A DNA stretch of 64,000 nucleotides from Marisediminicola antarctica (lineage in GTDB: Bacteria > Actinomycetota > Actinomycetes > Actinomycetales > Microbacteriaceae), in contig NZ_CP017146.1 in NCBI RefSeq assembly GCF_009930795.1, positions 1,984,001-2,048,000 of the forward strand, read 5' to 3'. Below the pieces are notes generated by a model. The model had not been told where the DNA came from, did no database searches, and saw only the letters and a program-made list of their open reading frames with translations. The translations under genes were made by a program, and so were the position numbers. Of this stretch, positions 27,373 through 36,188 are shown in pieces (positions within the stretch are counted from its first letter, which is position 1; each line of letters opens with the position of its first letter).

Positions 27373-29004
27373 TTGACCCACTCATCCGCTTTCCGCCGGC
27401 GGTCACTCGCCACGTTCGCAGGCGCAGCGACGGTAGTCGTCGCGCTCGCCGGCTGCGCCGGCACCTCCGGCGAAGACGCCCTGTCGCTCGACGGAATCGT
27501 CGTTGGCACGACCGACCCCGTCACATCGCTCGACCCCGCGGGCTCCTACGACAACGGCTCATTCGCCGTGCAGAACCAGGTCTTCCCGTTCCTGTTCAAC
27601 AGCCCGTACGGCAGCCCGGATGTCGAGCCCGACATTGCGGTGTCCGGCGAGTTCACGACGCCGACGGAGTTCACCGTCGTGCTCAAAGACGGACTCACCT
27701 TCGCGAACGGCAACGATCTGACCGCCTCCGACGTGAAGTTCACCTTCGACCGCGTGGTGAGCCTCGCCGACCCGAATGGGCCGTCGAGCCTGCTCGGCAA
27801 CCTCGATTCGGTCGAGGCCGTCGACGACACCACGGTCGTGTTCACCCTGAAGGCCGCGAACGACCAGACGTTCGAGCAGATCCTCTCGAGCCCAGCCGGC
27901 CCGATCGTCGACGAGGAGGTGTTCTTGGCTACCGAACTCACCGATCCCGCCGACATCGTCGAGGGCAACGCCTTCGGCGGCCAGTACACGATTACCGACT
28001 ACACCCAGAACGAGATCATCCAGTACGAGGCGAACCCGAACTACGACGGCCTCCTCGGCGCGGCGAAGACCGAATCGGTCACGACGCAGTATTTCGCCGA
28101 CGAGACCTCCCTCAAGCTCGCTGTGCAGGAGGGTGACGTCGATGTGGCCTACCGCAGCCTCAGCCCGACCGACGTCGCTGACCTTCGCGAAGACGACGGC
28201 GTGACGGTCTGGGACGGCCCCGGTGGAGAAATCCGCTACATCGTCTTCAACTTCAACACACAGCCGTACGGTGCCGAGACCGCAGAGGCCGACCCGGCCA
28301 AGGCGCTTGCCGTCCGCCAGGCGATCGCGAGCGTCATCGACCGCGCGGAGGTCTCCGAGCAGGTCTACAACGGCACCTACGTGCCGCTGTACTCCTACGT
28401 TCCCGAGGGTCTGACCGGCGCCACCGAATCGCTCAAGGGTCTCTACGGAGACGGCGAGGGCGGACCGGATGTCGACGCGGCGGCCGCACTGCTCGAGGAG
28501 GCCGGAGTCACCACCCCGGTCGCCCTGAATCTGCAGTACAGCCCGGACCACTACGGAGCGTCCTCGGACGACGAGTACGCGGCCTATGCGAGCCAGCTCA
28601 ACAAGAGCGAGCTGTTCGACGTCAACCTGGAGTCGACCCTGTGGGACGTCTACAGCGCCGAGCGTCGCGAAGACGCGTACCCGCTGTACCAGCTCGGCTG
28701 GTTCCCGGACTACTCCGACGCCGACAACTACCTCACGCCGTTCTTCAGCGACGCGAACTTCCTCGGCAACCACTACCAGGACTCCGCGGTCAACACCCTC
28801 ATCCAGCAGCAGCTGGTCGAGGGCGATACCGAGGCCCGCACCCAGCTGCTCGAAGACATCCAGGACGCCGTGGCGTCCCAGCTGTCAACGTTGCCGCTGC
28901 TGCAGGGCGCCGGAGTCGCGGTCACGGGAACGGACATCTCGGGCGCGGAAGACACGCTCGACGCGTCGTTCAAATTCCGCTACGCGGCACTCAGCCGTAA
29001 CTGA
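27373..29004 (+). CDS. Peptide ABC transporter substrate-binding lipoprotein
   Basis: 543 aa from TTG at 27373, chosen because GAGG lies eight bases upstream (27361-27364) and it gives a proper signal peptide (RRRSLATFAGAATVVVALAGC, lipobox LAGC). SBP_bac_5 family: TSLDPAGSYDN near the N-terminus, LTASDVKFTFDRV, VIDRAEVSEQVYNGTYVPLYSYVP and QLGWFPDYSDADNYLTPFF. Binds oligopeptides or similar substrates outside the cell for the two downstream permeases. It is the first gene of a seven-gene same-strand unit that reaches 35860. Confidence 0.9.
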   Translation: MTHSSAFRRRSLATFAGAATVVVALAGCAGTSGEDALSLDGIVVGTTDPVTSLDPAGSYDNGSFAVQNQVFPFLFNSPYGSPDVEPDIAVSGEFTTPTEFTVVLKDGLTFANGNDLTASDVKFTFDRVVSLADPNGPSSLLGNLDSVEAVDDTTVVFTLKAANDQTFEQILSSPAGPIVDEEVFLATELTDPADIVEGNAFGGQYTITDYTQNEIIQYEANPNYDGLLGAAKTESVTTQYFADETSLKLAVQEGDVDVAYRSLSPTDVADLREDDGVTVWDGPGGEIRYIVFNFNTQPYGAETAEADPAKALAVRQAIASVIDRAEVSEQVYNGTYVPLYSYVPEGLTGATESLKGLYGDGEGGPDVDAAAALLEEAGVTTPVALNLQYSPDHYGASSDDEYAAYASQLNKSELFDVNLESTLWDVYSAERREDAYPLYQLGWFPDYSDADNYLTPFFSDANFLGNHYQDSAVNTLIQQQLVEGDTEARTQLLEDIQDAVASQLSTLPLLQGAGVAVTGTDISGAEDTLDASFKFRYAALSRN

Positions 29005-29059
29005 CCACCCGCCGGCACCTGCCGGCCGGGCGCTAAACTAACGCCCGACGAGATACCGA

Positions 29060-29086
29060 GGGGTGCCCCGCACAGCGGGGCACCCC
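29060..29086 (+). promoter_or_regulatory. Hairpin between binding protein and permeases
   Basis: Perfect 11-bp stem GGGGTGCCCCG / CGGGGCACCCC with a five-base loop and no U tract. Such hairpins after binding-protein genes often protect the upstream mRNA so that more binding protein than permease is made; that role is inferred. Confidence 0.6.
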
Positions 29087-29126
29087 GAACTCATTCTCGG
29101 CACCTCGGAAAGGACGACCCTCTCTC

Positions 29127-30230
29127 GTGACACTGCTGCAGGAGGCCGAAGCGCCCATCGATCCGCCCGCCAGGCCACCTCGCTCCCGGGGACGGAAGTC
29201 CGGCGGCGGCATCGGACTCGGCCGGTACGTGCTCATCCGCGCGTTCCTGATAGTGCCGACCGTGTTCATCCTCGTTTCGCTCGTCTTCTTCCTGATGCGG
29301 GTCATCGGCGACCCGATCTCCGCCTCGGTCGGCGACCGACTCACCGCGGCGCAGCTCGCGGAGCGGCTCGCCGCCGCCGGCTACGACCGTCCGATCATCG
29401 TGCAGTACTTCGAATACCTCGGCCAGATCGCCACCGGCGACTTCGGCCGTACCCTCAGCGACAATCGCCTCATCTCCGAAGTGCTCCTCACCTACGGCGG
29501 GGCGACTCTCGAGCTCGTCTTCTACGCCCTCATCGTCGCGTTCGCGATCGGCATCCCGTTCGGCATGCTCGCCGCGTACTACAAGGATCGCGCCCCGGAT
29601 GCCGTGCTCCGCATCCTCGCAATTCTCAGCTACGCGACCCCCGTCTTCTTTGCCGGCCTGCTGCTCAAGCTGACCTTCTCCGTCTGGCTCGGCTGGCTTC
29701 CGCTCGGCGGGCGGGCGTCCACGCGGGTGCAGATCGCCCTCGGCAGGCTCGACGACCCCACCGGCATCTACCTCATCGACGCGATCCGATCGGGCAACTC
29801 CGTCATCATCGGCGATGTTCTGCTGCACGCGATCATGCCGGCGCTCGCACTCGGGCTGCTCACCGCGGGCGTGTTCCTGCGCCTCGTGCGCACCAACGTC
29901 ATCCAGACCCTGTCAAACGATTATGTCGATGCCGCACGCTCCCGCGGGGTAAGCGAGTTCCGCCTCGTGCGGTACCACGCCTACAAACCGGCCCTCATCC
30001 CGATCGTCACCGTGATTGGGCTGCAGATCGCCCTCCTCCTCGGCGGCGCGGTGCTCACCGAGTCGACCTTCGAGTGGCGCGGCCTCGGCTTCCAGCTCGC
30101 CCAGTACCTCGGTGCCCGCGACTTCGTCGCTGTGCAGGGCATCGTGGCGTTGCTCGCCGTGATCGTCGCCGTGACCAACTTCATCGTGGACGTCATCGCC
30201 GCGCTGATCGACCCGAGGGTGAGGTACTGA
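29127..30230 (+). CDS. Peptide ABC transporter permease (DppB-like)
   Basis: 367 aa from a GTG. After a Pro/Arg-rich N-terminal tail, six hydrophobic segments follow. The BPD_transp_1 EAA-like loop is DYVDAARSRGVSEFRLVRYHAYKPALIP near residue 270, and the end is GLGFQLAQYLGARDFVAVQGIV, typical of DppB. Forms the membrane channel with the next gene. Confidence 0.9.
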   Translation: MTLLQEAEAPIDPPARPPRSRGRKSGGGIGLGRYVLIRAFLIVPTVFILVSLVFFLMRVIGDPISASVGDRLTAAQLAERLAAAGYDRPIIVQYFEYLGQIATGDFGRTLSDNRLISEVLLTYGGATLELVFYALIVAFAIGIPFGMLAAYYKDRAPDAVLRILAILSYATPVFFAGLLLKLTFSVWLGWLPLGGRASTRVQIALGRLDDPTGIYLIDAIRSGNSVIIGDVLLHAIMPALALGLLTAGVFLRLVRTNVIQTLSNDYVDAARSRGVSEFRLVRYHAYKPALIPIVTVIGLQIALLLGGAVLTESTFEWRGLGFQLAQYLGARDFVAVQGIVALLAVIVAVTNFIVDVIAALIDPRVRY

Positions 30231-30232
30231 CC

Positions 30233-31180
30233 GTGAGCGTCGCCACTGTTCGAAAGCCCAGCCTGCTCTGGCGCCTCCCCATTCTGAGTCACCTGCGCCA
30301 GAGCGTCGGCGTGCAGCGCGGGATGCTCATCGCCGGCATCCTGATCTCGGGGATGTTCATCGTCGCCGCCATCTTCGCCCCGCTCATCGCCCCGTACGGC
30401 TTCGCGCAGAGCCGCGACGAGAACGGCCTCTTCGGAAAACAGCTGCCACCGTCACCCGAGCACCTCTGGGGCACCACCGTCGGCGGATTCGACGTACTCT
30501 CGCGGGTGATCTGGGGCACGCAGACGGCGCTCTCGGTCGTGATCGTCGCGGTCGTGCTGTCGATCTTCGCCGGAGTCGCCCTCGGCCTCGTCTCCGGCTA
30601 CCTGGGCGGCTGGCTCGACCGCGTGCTGGTCGTCATCGCCGACGCGATCTACCCGTTCCCGACCCTGCTCCTCGCCATCGTCATGTCGATCGTCATCAGT
30701 GGCGGCCGGTCGAGCCTCTGGAGCGGCATCCTCTCCGCGGCCATCTCGATCACGGTCGTGTTCATCCCGCAGTACTTCCGGGTCGTGCGCGCCGAAGCGG
30801 TTCGGCTCAAGGCCGAGGCGTTCGTCGAGTCGGCGCGCGTCGTCGGGTCGAGCACCGGTCGAATCATGTTCACCCACGTGCTGCGCAACTCCACCCGTAC
30901 GCTGCCGCTGATCCTCACCCTCAACGCCTCAGAGGCGATCCTGACCCTCGCGGGCCTCGGATTCCTCGGCTTCGGCATCGCCCCGACCTCCGCCGCCGAA
31001 TGGGGCTACGACCTCAACCGGGCCCTCTCCGACACCGCGAGCGGAATCTGGTGGACCGGTGTCTTCCCCGGCGCCGCAATCGTGCTGCTCGTGCTCGGCC
31101 TCACCCTCGTGGGCGAGAGTATCAACGACATCTCCGACCCGAAACTCCGAACCCGCAAGCCACTCAGGAAGGCGGCCTGA
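30233..31180 (+). CDS. Peptide ABC transporter permease (DppC-like)
   Basis: 315 aa from a GTG two bases after the dppB-like stop. OppC N-terminal segment (GVQRGMLIAGILISGMFIVAAIFAPLIAP), LGTT-like phrase HLWGTTVGGFDVLSRVIWG, and the coupling loop EAFVESARVVGSSTGRIMFTHVLRNS. The long open frame upstream in the same frame is a shadow of the dppB-like gene. Confidence 0.9.
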   Translation: MSVATVRKPSLLWRLPILSHLRQSVGVQRGMLIAGILISGMFIVAAIFAPLIAPYGFAQSRDENGLFGKQLPPSPEHLWGTTVGGFDVLSRVIWGTQTALSVVIVAVVLSIFAGVALGLVSGYLGGWLDRVLVVIADAIYPFPTLLLAIVMSIVISGGRSSLWSGILSAAISITVVFIPQYFRVVRAEAVRLKAEAFVESARVVGSSTGRIMFTHVLRNSTRTLPLILTLNASEAILTLAGLGFLGFGIAPTSAAEWGYDLNRALSDTASGIWWTGVFPGAAIVLLVLGLTLVGESINDISDPKLRTRKPLRKAA

Positions 31181-31182
31181 GA

Positions 31183-32847
31183 ATGCCGAATGTCCTCGAC
31201 ATCAACAACCTCGGCGTGAGTTTCGCCACCGACGCGGGCGCCGTTCGCGCCGTCGACGGGGTGACCCTGTCGGTGAGGGCCGGTGAGGTGCTCGCGATCG
31301 TCGGCGAGAGCGGCAGCGGCAAGACTGTCACCGCCAAGACGATCCTCGGACTCCTCCCCGAGACCGCCGTCACCTCCGGCGTGGTCATGCTCGGGGCCAA
31401 CGACATCGTCTCGGTCGGCAAGGACACCCTCCGCAAGATTCGGGGGACGGATGTCGCGATGGTCTTCCAGGAGCCGTCGCTCGCCCTGAACCCGGTGTTC
31501 ACCGTCGGCTGGCAGATCGCCGAGGGGCTCCGCGCCCACGGGCGCCTGTCGAAGAGAGCGGCGAAGGCGAAGGCCGTCGACATCCTCCGCCGCGTCGGGA
31601 TCCCCGAGCCGGAGAAGCGGGTCGACTACTACCCGCACCAGTTCTCGGGCGGGCAGAAGCAACGGGTCGTCATCGCGATGGCGCTCGTCCTCGACCCCGA
31701 ACTCATCGTCGCCGACGAACCGACGACGGCCCTCGACGTGACAGTGCAGGCCGAGATCCTCGACCTGCTCCGACGCTGCCGCGACGAGTTCAATGCCGCA
31801 ATTGTGCTCATCACCCACAATATGGGCGTTGTGGCCGACCTCGCCGATCGGGTCGTCGTGATGTACGAGGGCAAGATCGTCGAATCCGCCGAGGCGACGA
31901 CCCTTTTCGAGAACCCGCAGCACGAGTACACCAAGAAGCTGCTCGGCTCCGTGCCGTTCATCGGGCAGGGAACCCGGGACACGACCTCTCGCGCCATGGC
32001 GCGATCCTTTGCCGACCACGAGGTGGCGGTTGCGGCCAAGCGCCTCGTCATCGAGTATCCGGGGCGGCTTGGCAGGCCGGGTTTCCGTGCCGTCGACGGG
32101 GTCAGCTTCACGATCGCGCAAGGCGAAGTGCTCGGCCTCGTCGGCGAATCCGGCTCAGGCAAGACCACGATCGGCCGAGCAATCGCCGGGCTCACCGCGG
32201 TCTCAGGTGGAAGCCTGAGCGTTCTGGGCACCGAGGTGCGAGGTCTCAGCGAGCGTGGTTTCCGCAGCCTCCGCGCCGACATCGGCTTCGTCTTCCAGGA
32301 CCCGGCATCGAGCTTCAACCCGCGGCTCACGATCGCCGAGTGCGTCGCGGAGCCGCTGATCGTGCACGGGAGGGCCGGCGACGCAGCCGCGGCGCGCACC
32401 CTGGTCGACGAGCTGCTCGAGGCGGTGCAGCTGCCCAAGGCGTTCGGTGACCGCTTCCCGCATGAGTTGAGCGGCGGGCAACGACAGCGGGCGAGCCTCG
32501 CGCGGGCCATCGCGCTGCAGCCCAAACTCCTCATCGCGGACGAGCCAACGAGCGCGCTCGACGTGTCAGTTCAGGCGCGGGTGCTCGAGCTGTTTGCGGA
32601 GCTGCAACGCGAGTTCGGTTTCGCAGCCCTGTTCATCAGCCACGACCTCGCGGTCGTCGACCTCCTCGCCGACCGGATCGCGGTGCTGTACCGCGGGGAG
32701 CTCGTCGAGGAGGGAACCGGAGCTCAGGTGCTTGTGACGCCCCGTCACCCGTACACCCGTCGCCTGCTCGCCTCGCTGCCGGTACCGAACCCGTCGCTCC
32801 AGGCGGAGCGCCGCGAAGAACTGCGGCGGTTGAGAGGACTGGACTGA
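31183..32847 (+). CDS. Fused two-domain peptide ABC transporter ATPase (DppD-DppF)
   Basis: 554 aa holding two complete nucleotide-binding domains. First: Walker A GESGSGKT near residue 40, signature SGGQKQR, Walker B LIVADEPTTALD. Second, from about residue 285: GESGSGKT, SGGQRQR, LLIADEPTSALD, ending with the PYTRRLLASLPVPNP oligopeptide C-terminal motif. It can supply both ATP sites of the importer by itself. It begins two bases after the permease stop. Confidence 0.92.
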   Translation: MPNVLDINNLGVSFATDAGAVRAVDGVTLSVRAGEVLAIVGESGSGKTVTAKTILGLLPETAVTSGVVMLGANDIVSVGKDTLRKIRGTDVAMVFQEPSLALNPVFTVGWQIAEGLRAHGRLSKRAAKAKAVDILRRVGIPEPEKRVDYYPHQFSGGQKQRVVIAMALVLDPELIVADEPTTALDVTVQAEILDLLRRCRDEFNAAIVLITHNMGVVADLADRVVVMYEGKIVESAEATTLFENPQHEYTKKLLGSVPFIGQGTRDTTSRAMARSFADHEVAVAAKRLVIEYPGRLGRPGFRAVDGVSFTIAQGEVLGLVGESGSGKTTIGRAIAGLTAVSGGSLSVLGTEVRGLSERGFRSLRADIGFVFQDPASSFNPRLTIAECVAEPLIVHGRAGDAAAARTLVDELLEAVQLPKAFGDRFPHELSGGQRQRASLARAIALQPKLLIADEPTSALDVSVQARVLELFAELQREFGFAALFISHDLAVVDLLADRIAVLYRGELVEEGTGAQVLVTPRHPYTRRLLASLPVPNPSLQAERREELRRLRGLD

Positions 32848-32850
32848 GGC

Positions 32851-33720
32851 ATGAGTGAGACCCACGAGGACCCAGCGCGAAAGCGCACCTATGGCACGGT
32901 CATCACGGCGGACGACCTGTCGATCGAGTACCGCTCGGCAACCGCGAGCTCACGCCACGTCGCCGTCAACGGCGTCACCCTGCAGCTGCGCGCCGGACAG
33001 GTGCTCGGCATCATCGGAGAATCGGGGTCCGGCAAGTCGACACTGGCCATGGCCCTCGCCGGACTCGCTGACGTGCGGCCGGTCGACGAGGGGGCACCGC
33101 AGATCTGCGGCGGCTCTCTGACAGTGCTGGGAACTCCGATGCGAAGGCTCGGCAAGAAGGCCAGGCGCGTGCTGACCCTGAGGGTCGGGTACCTCCCGCA
33201 GGATGCCGCCCAGCGGCTCAACCCCGGGCTCACGGTCGCCGAGAACGTGGCCGAGCCGATCTTCCTGCGCGATCGCCGCTTCGACCAGAACGAGGCCGGA
33301 AAGCTGGTCGCAACCCTCATTGACGCCGTGCACCTGCCGCTCTCGGCACTCGGGCTCATGACATACGAGCTCAGCAGCGGCCAGCTGCAGCGGGTCGCAC
33401 TCGCGCGCTCGCTCATCCTCGACCCCGAACTGCTGGTGGCCGACGAGCCCATCCGCGGCGTTGACATCCTCGTGCGGCACCACGTGCTCAACGTGATCCC
33501 CGAGCTGCAGGCCGCCCGGGGATTCTCCGCGGTCGTCGTCAGCAGCGACCTGTCCGTGGTGCAGGATGTGGCGCAGCGGATCGCCGTGCTGCAGGACGGC
33601 GTGATCATCGGGCTCGGCACGCTCGACGAGCTCGTGACCGCGCCGGAACACCCCTATCTGAAGGGCCTCTCCCGCGCCCTCGCTTCCGAGCGGCAACCGC
33701 GAGAGGATGAAGCGAGATGA
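32851..33720 (+). CDS. Additional ABC ATPase of the peptide operon
   Basis: 289 aa, a third nucleotide-binding domain. Walker A GESGSGKST, Q-loop LPQDAAQ, signature LSSGQLQRVALARSL (LSSGQ rather than LSGGQ), Walker B LLVADEP, but the D-loop region reads IRGVD instead of TSALD, and the switch is SSDLSVV without the usual histidine. It may be a weak or regulatory ATPase, or serve another set of permeases. It starts three bases after the fused ATPase and overlaps the next gene by four. Confidence 0.85.
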   Translation: MSETHEDPARKRTYGTVITADDLSIEYRSATASSRHVAVNGVTLQLRAGQVLGIIGESGSGKSTLAMALAGLADVRPVDEGAPQICGGSLTVLGTPMRRLGKKARRVLTLRVGYLPQDAAQRLNPGLTVAENVAEPIFLRDRRFDQNEAGKLVATLIDAVHLPLSALGLMTYELSSGQLQRVALARSLILDPELLVADEPIRGVDILVRHHVLNVIPELQAARGFSAVVVSSDLSVVQDVAQRIAVLQDGVIIGLGTLDELVTAPEHPYLKGLSRALASERQPREDEAR

Positions 33721-34760
33721 CCAGCATCCGCCCGAACCTCAGCACGCCCCGCTCTGCGGACGGGGTGCGCCCGCAGCACCGCTCCGTCGTCGGGAGGCAG
33801 GCGGGCATCATGCCGGAGCACTCCCGCCCGGCACCGGGCCCGATCACGCTCATGCCGCACCGGGTCGACGCGTTCGCCGATGCGGTTCGGGCCGGCGGGG
33901 GAGAGGTTGCCGACCTCTCCGACTCCACCCGCGGCCTGGTCTGGCTGTCGTCGGAGCAGCCTGCGCTGCTCGTCGACACGCTCGAGCGGTACCCGGAGAT
34001 CGGTTGGGTCCAGCTGCCGTGGGCCGGGGTGGATGCGTTCGCGGGCGTCCTCGCGCCCTTCGCCGGCCGTGCGCGCCCCCTGTGGACGAGCGCGAAGGGC
34101 GCCTACTCCCAGCCGGTCGCCGAGCATGCCCTTGCCCTGACCCTCGCGCTGCTGCGCGTCGTGCCCACTCGGGTGCGCGCGACGAGCTGGTCGACCGTGC
34201 CGGAGGGCAGATCGCTCTACGGGCTCAACGTCGTCGTGATCGGCGCGGGCGGAATCGCCGTCGAACTGCTCCGACTGCTCGAACCGTTCGACCCGGTCAC
34301 CACGATTGTGCGCCGTAGCGCCGACGCCTTCCCCGGCGCCCATCGCACCATCCCCACCGATCAGCTCGCAGAGGTGCTGCCGGATGCCGACGTCGTGATC
34401 GTCGCCGCCGCGCTCACTCCCGACACGGCTGGCCTGATCGGGGCGGCCGAGCTGGCCCTCATGAACCCGAGAGCGGTGCTCGTCAACGTCGCCCGTGGAG
34501 GCCTCGTCGACACCGATGCTCTCACCGCGGCTCTGGCTGCACACGCCATCCACGGCGCCGGCCTCGACGTCACAGACCCAGAGCCGCTCCCCGACTCCCA
34601 CCCGCTCTGGAGTGAACCGAGGGTCATCATCACGCCGCACTCGGCAGACACACCCGACATGACCGCGCCGCTTCTCGCGGAGCGCATCCGCGCCAACGTC
34701 GAGGCGTTCCTCTACCACGGCCGATTCATCGGCGTCGTAGACACGGAGGCAGGCTATTGA
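33717..34760 (+). CDS. D-isomer-specific 2-hydroxyacid dehydrogenase
   Basis: 347 aa. NAD-binding VVVIGAGGIAVELLRLLEPF near residue 170 (last Gly of GxGxxG replaced by Ala), catalytic Arg in LVNVARGGLVDTDAL, Glu in DPEPLPDSHPLW and His in VIITPHSADTPDM. Oxidoreductase on a 2-hydroxyacid; substrate unknown. The first 30 residues precede the recognisable domain; an internal ATG at 33810 is possible, but the ATGA overlap with the ATPase favours 33717. Confidence 0.87.
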   Translation: MTSIRPNLSTPRSADGVRPQHRSVVGRQAGIMPEHSRPAPGPITLMPHRVDAFADAVRAGGGEVADLSDSTRGLVWLSSEQPALLVDTLERYPEIGWVQLPWAGVDAFAGVLAPFAGRARPLWTSAKGAYSQPVAEHALALTLALLRVVPTRVRATSWSTVPEGRSLYGLNVVVIGAGGIAVELLRLLEPFDPVTTIVRRSADAFPGAHRTIPTDQLAEVLPDADVVIVAAALTPDTAGLIGAAELALMNPRAVLVNVARGGLVDTDALTAALAAHAIHGAGLDVTDPEPLPDSHPLWSEPRVIITPHSADTPDMTAPLLAERIRANVEAFLYHGRFIGVVDTEAGY

Positions 34761-35860
34761 GTGCGACATTTCTTACCGGCGGATACACCGACTCCAGCGG
34801 CGGCAACGCTCGGGGAATCGGCCTGGTCCGCCCCACCAGCGGTGGTGAGCTCGCTTTCGCGGGCCTCGCTGCGAGAGCTTCGTCGCCCTCGTTCCTCGTG
34901 AACGGCGAGCTCGAGGGCGTGCTCTACTCGGTCGACGAGGTCGGCAACCGGGTCCTCGCCTTCGAGGGCGACCTGCGCAACGCGGGCAACGAGACCAAAG
35001 AGGCCAACAAGGGCAACGAGGCCAACGAGGGCGGCCCGCTCCGCACGCTGGGCTGGCAGCGTAGCTCCGGCACGGGGCCCTGCCACCTGTCGGCAACCCG
35101 AGACTGGCTCTACTCGTCGAACTACGGCACCGGCGAGATCGATGTGTTCCCGCTGGGGCACGACGGAAGCATCGGCCCGCTGTACGACAGCGTCGTGCCG
35201 GCCGCTTGTGCGCCGGGTCCTCACTCGGCACAGGACGGCCCACACGCGCACTCAACGCTCGTGCTCAGCAATCCCGTGCTCGGCGACACCGTGCTCGGCG
35301 ACACAGTGCTGGGCGACACAGTGCTCAGCGCCGACCTCGGCTGCGACAGCGTGGGCATCCACCGCTGGGTCGACGGGCACCTGACCCGGGTGCGCTCCAT
35401 CGCCTTTCCCCCCGGTACCGGTCCGCGCGACATCGCCGTCGGCCCGGACGGGCGCGTATTCGTGCTCGGCGAATTCTCGGGCGCGGTGTTCGAGCTCGCC
35501 AGCCTCGACACCGAGATGCCCGGTATTTCCCGGTCCGGACCGGTCACGGCGTCGCCGGTCCCCGGCGACCAGGCGGCGGGTCTCGTGTTCGCGCCGGACG
35601 GGCGCCATCTCTATACGGGACTGCGCGGCTCGAACCGCGTTGCCGTCGTCAAGGTTGATGACCTCACCCCTGTCGAGACCGTCGACTGTGGCGGCGACTG
35701 GCCGCGGCATCTCGCGATTGACGCTGGCACCCTTATGGTCGCGTGTGAGCGCTCCGGAACGGTCTGCATGCTGCCAATCGATGAGCAGACCGGTGTTCCC
35801 CGCCCCGGCTCCACGATTGAGGTGCCGACGCCGACCTATCTGCTCGCGGCGGGTGCCTGA
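34757..35860 (+). CDS. Lactonase-family beta-propeller protein
   Basis: 367 aa from a TTG that overlaps the preceding stop by four bases. Repeating propeller blades (FLTGGYTDSSGG..., GTGPCHLSATRDWLYSSNYGTGEIDVFPL, GTGPRDIAVGPDGRVFVLGE, DWPRHLAIDAGTLMVA) match the 6-phosphogluconolactonase-like lactonase family. Odd points are a low-complexity insert GNETKEANKGNEANEGG near residue 76 and a VLGDT repeat near 174. Paired with a hydroxyacid dehydrogenase, it could open a lactone whose acid the dehydrogenase then oxidises; that link is inference. Confidence 0.82.
   Translation: MSATFLTGGYTDSSGGNARGIGLVRPTSGGELAFAGLAARASSPSFLVNGELEGVLYSVDEVGNRVLAFEGDLRNAGNETKEANKGNEANEGGPLRTLGWQRSSGTGPCHLSATRDWLYSSNYGTGEIDVFPLGHDGSIGPLYDSVVPAACAPGPHSAQDGPHAHSTLVLSNPVLGDTVLGDTVLGDTVLSADLGCDSVGIHRWVDGHLTRVRSIAFPPGTGPRDIAVGPDGRVFVLGEFSGAVFELASLDTEMPGISRSGPVTASPVPGDQAAGLVFAPDGRHLYTGLRGSNRVAVVKVDDLTPVETVDCGGDWPRHLAIDAGTLMVACERSGTVCMLPIDEQTGVPRPGSTIEVPTPTYLLAAGA
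35276..35335 (+). repeat. 15-bp in-frame tandem repeat
   Basis: Units GTGCTCGGCGACACC-like at 35276, 35291 and 35306 and a diverged fourth at 35321; they encode VLGDT three times within the lactonase-like protein. Confidence 0.85.
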
Positions 35861-35977
35861 TCCGGCCGGTCTGCGGGGCGTCGGAGGGCGAAATCGCACC
35901 GATGGCCTCGACAGGCCTCCGCGCGTCGATTTTGCACATGGCCGGGGTTTGGTAAGGTAATCAAGCTGTTTCAGCAT

Positions 35978-36050
35978 TCCTCGATAGCTCAATTGGCAGA
36001 GCAGCCGACTGTTAATCGGCAGGTTCTTGGTTCGAGTCCAAGTCGAGGAG
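35978..36050 (+). tRNA. tRNA-Asn (GUU)
   Basis: 73 bases. Acceptor stem TCCTCGA pairs with TCGAGGA (36043-36049), G discriminator at 36050, anticodon GTT at 36011-36013 in the loop CTGTTAA, T-arm with GGTTCGAGTCC. The CCA end is not encoded. Confidence 0.95.
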
Positions 36051-36054
36051 CTCG

Positions 36055-36090
36055 AAGGCCGCAAGGGGCTCCACCCCCTGCGGCCTTTGT
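36055..36090 (+). terminator. Terminator after tRNA-Asn
   Basis: Stem AAGGCCGCA (36055-36063) with TGCGGCCTT (36079-36087), extended inside by GGGG/CCCC, followed by TTTGTT. Confidence 0.8.
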
Positions 36091-36188
36091 TCGTTAACGA
36101 ACCTGTCCGGATGATTCGGCCCCGTCGCGATAAAGTCGGTTCTGGACCACGCCCTGCCGCACCGCCGGGCCCGAAAGGACTCACCGTG

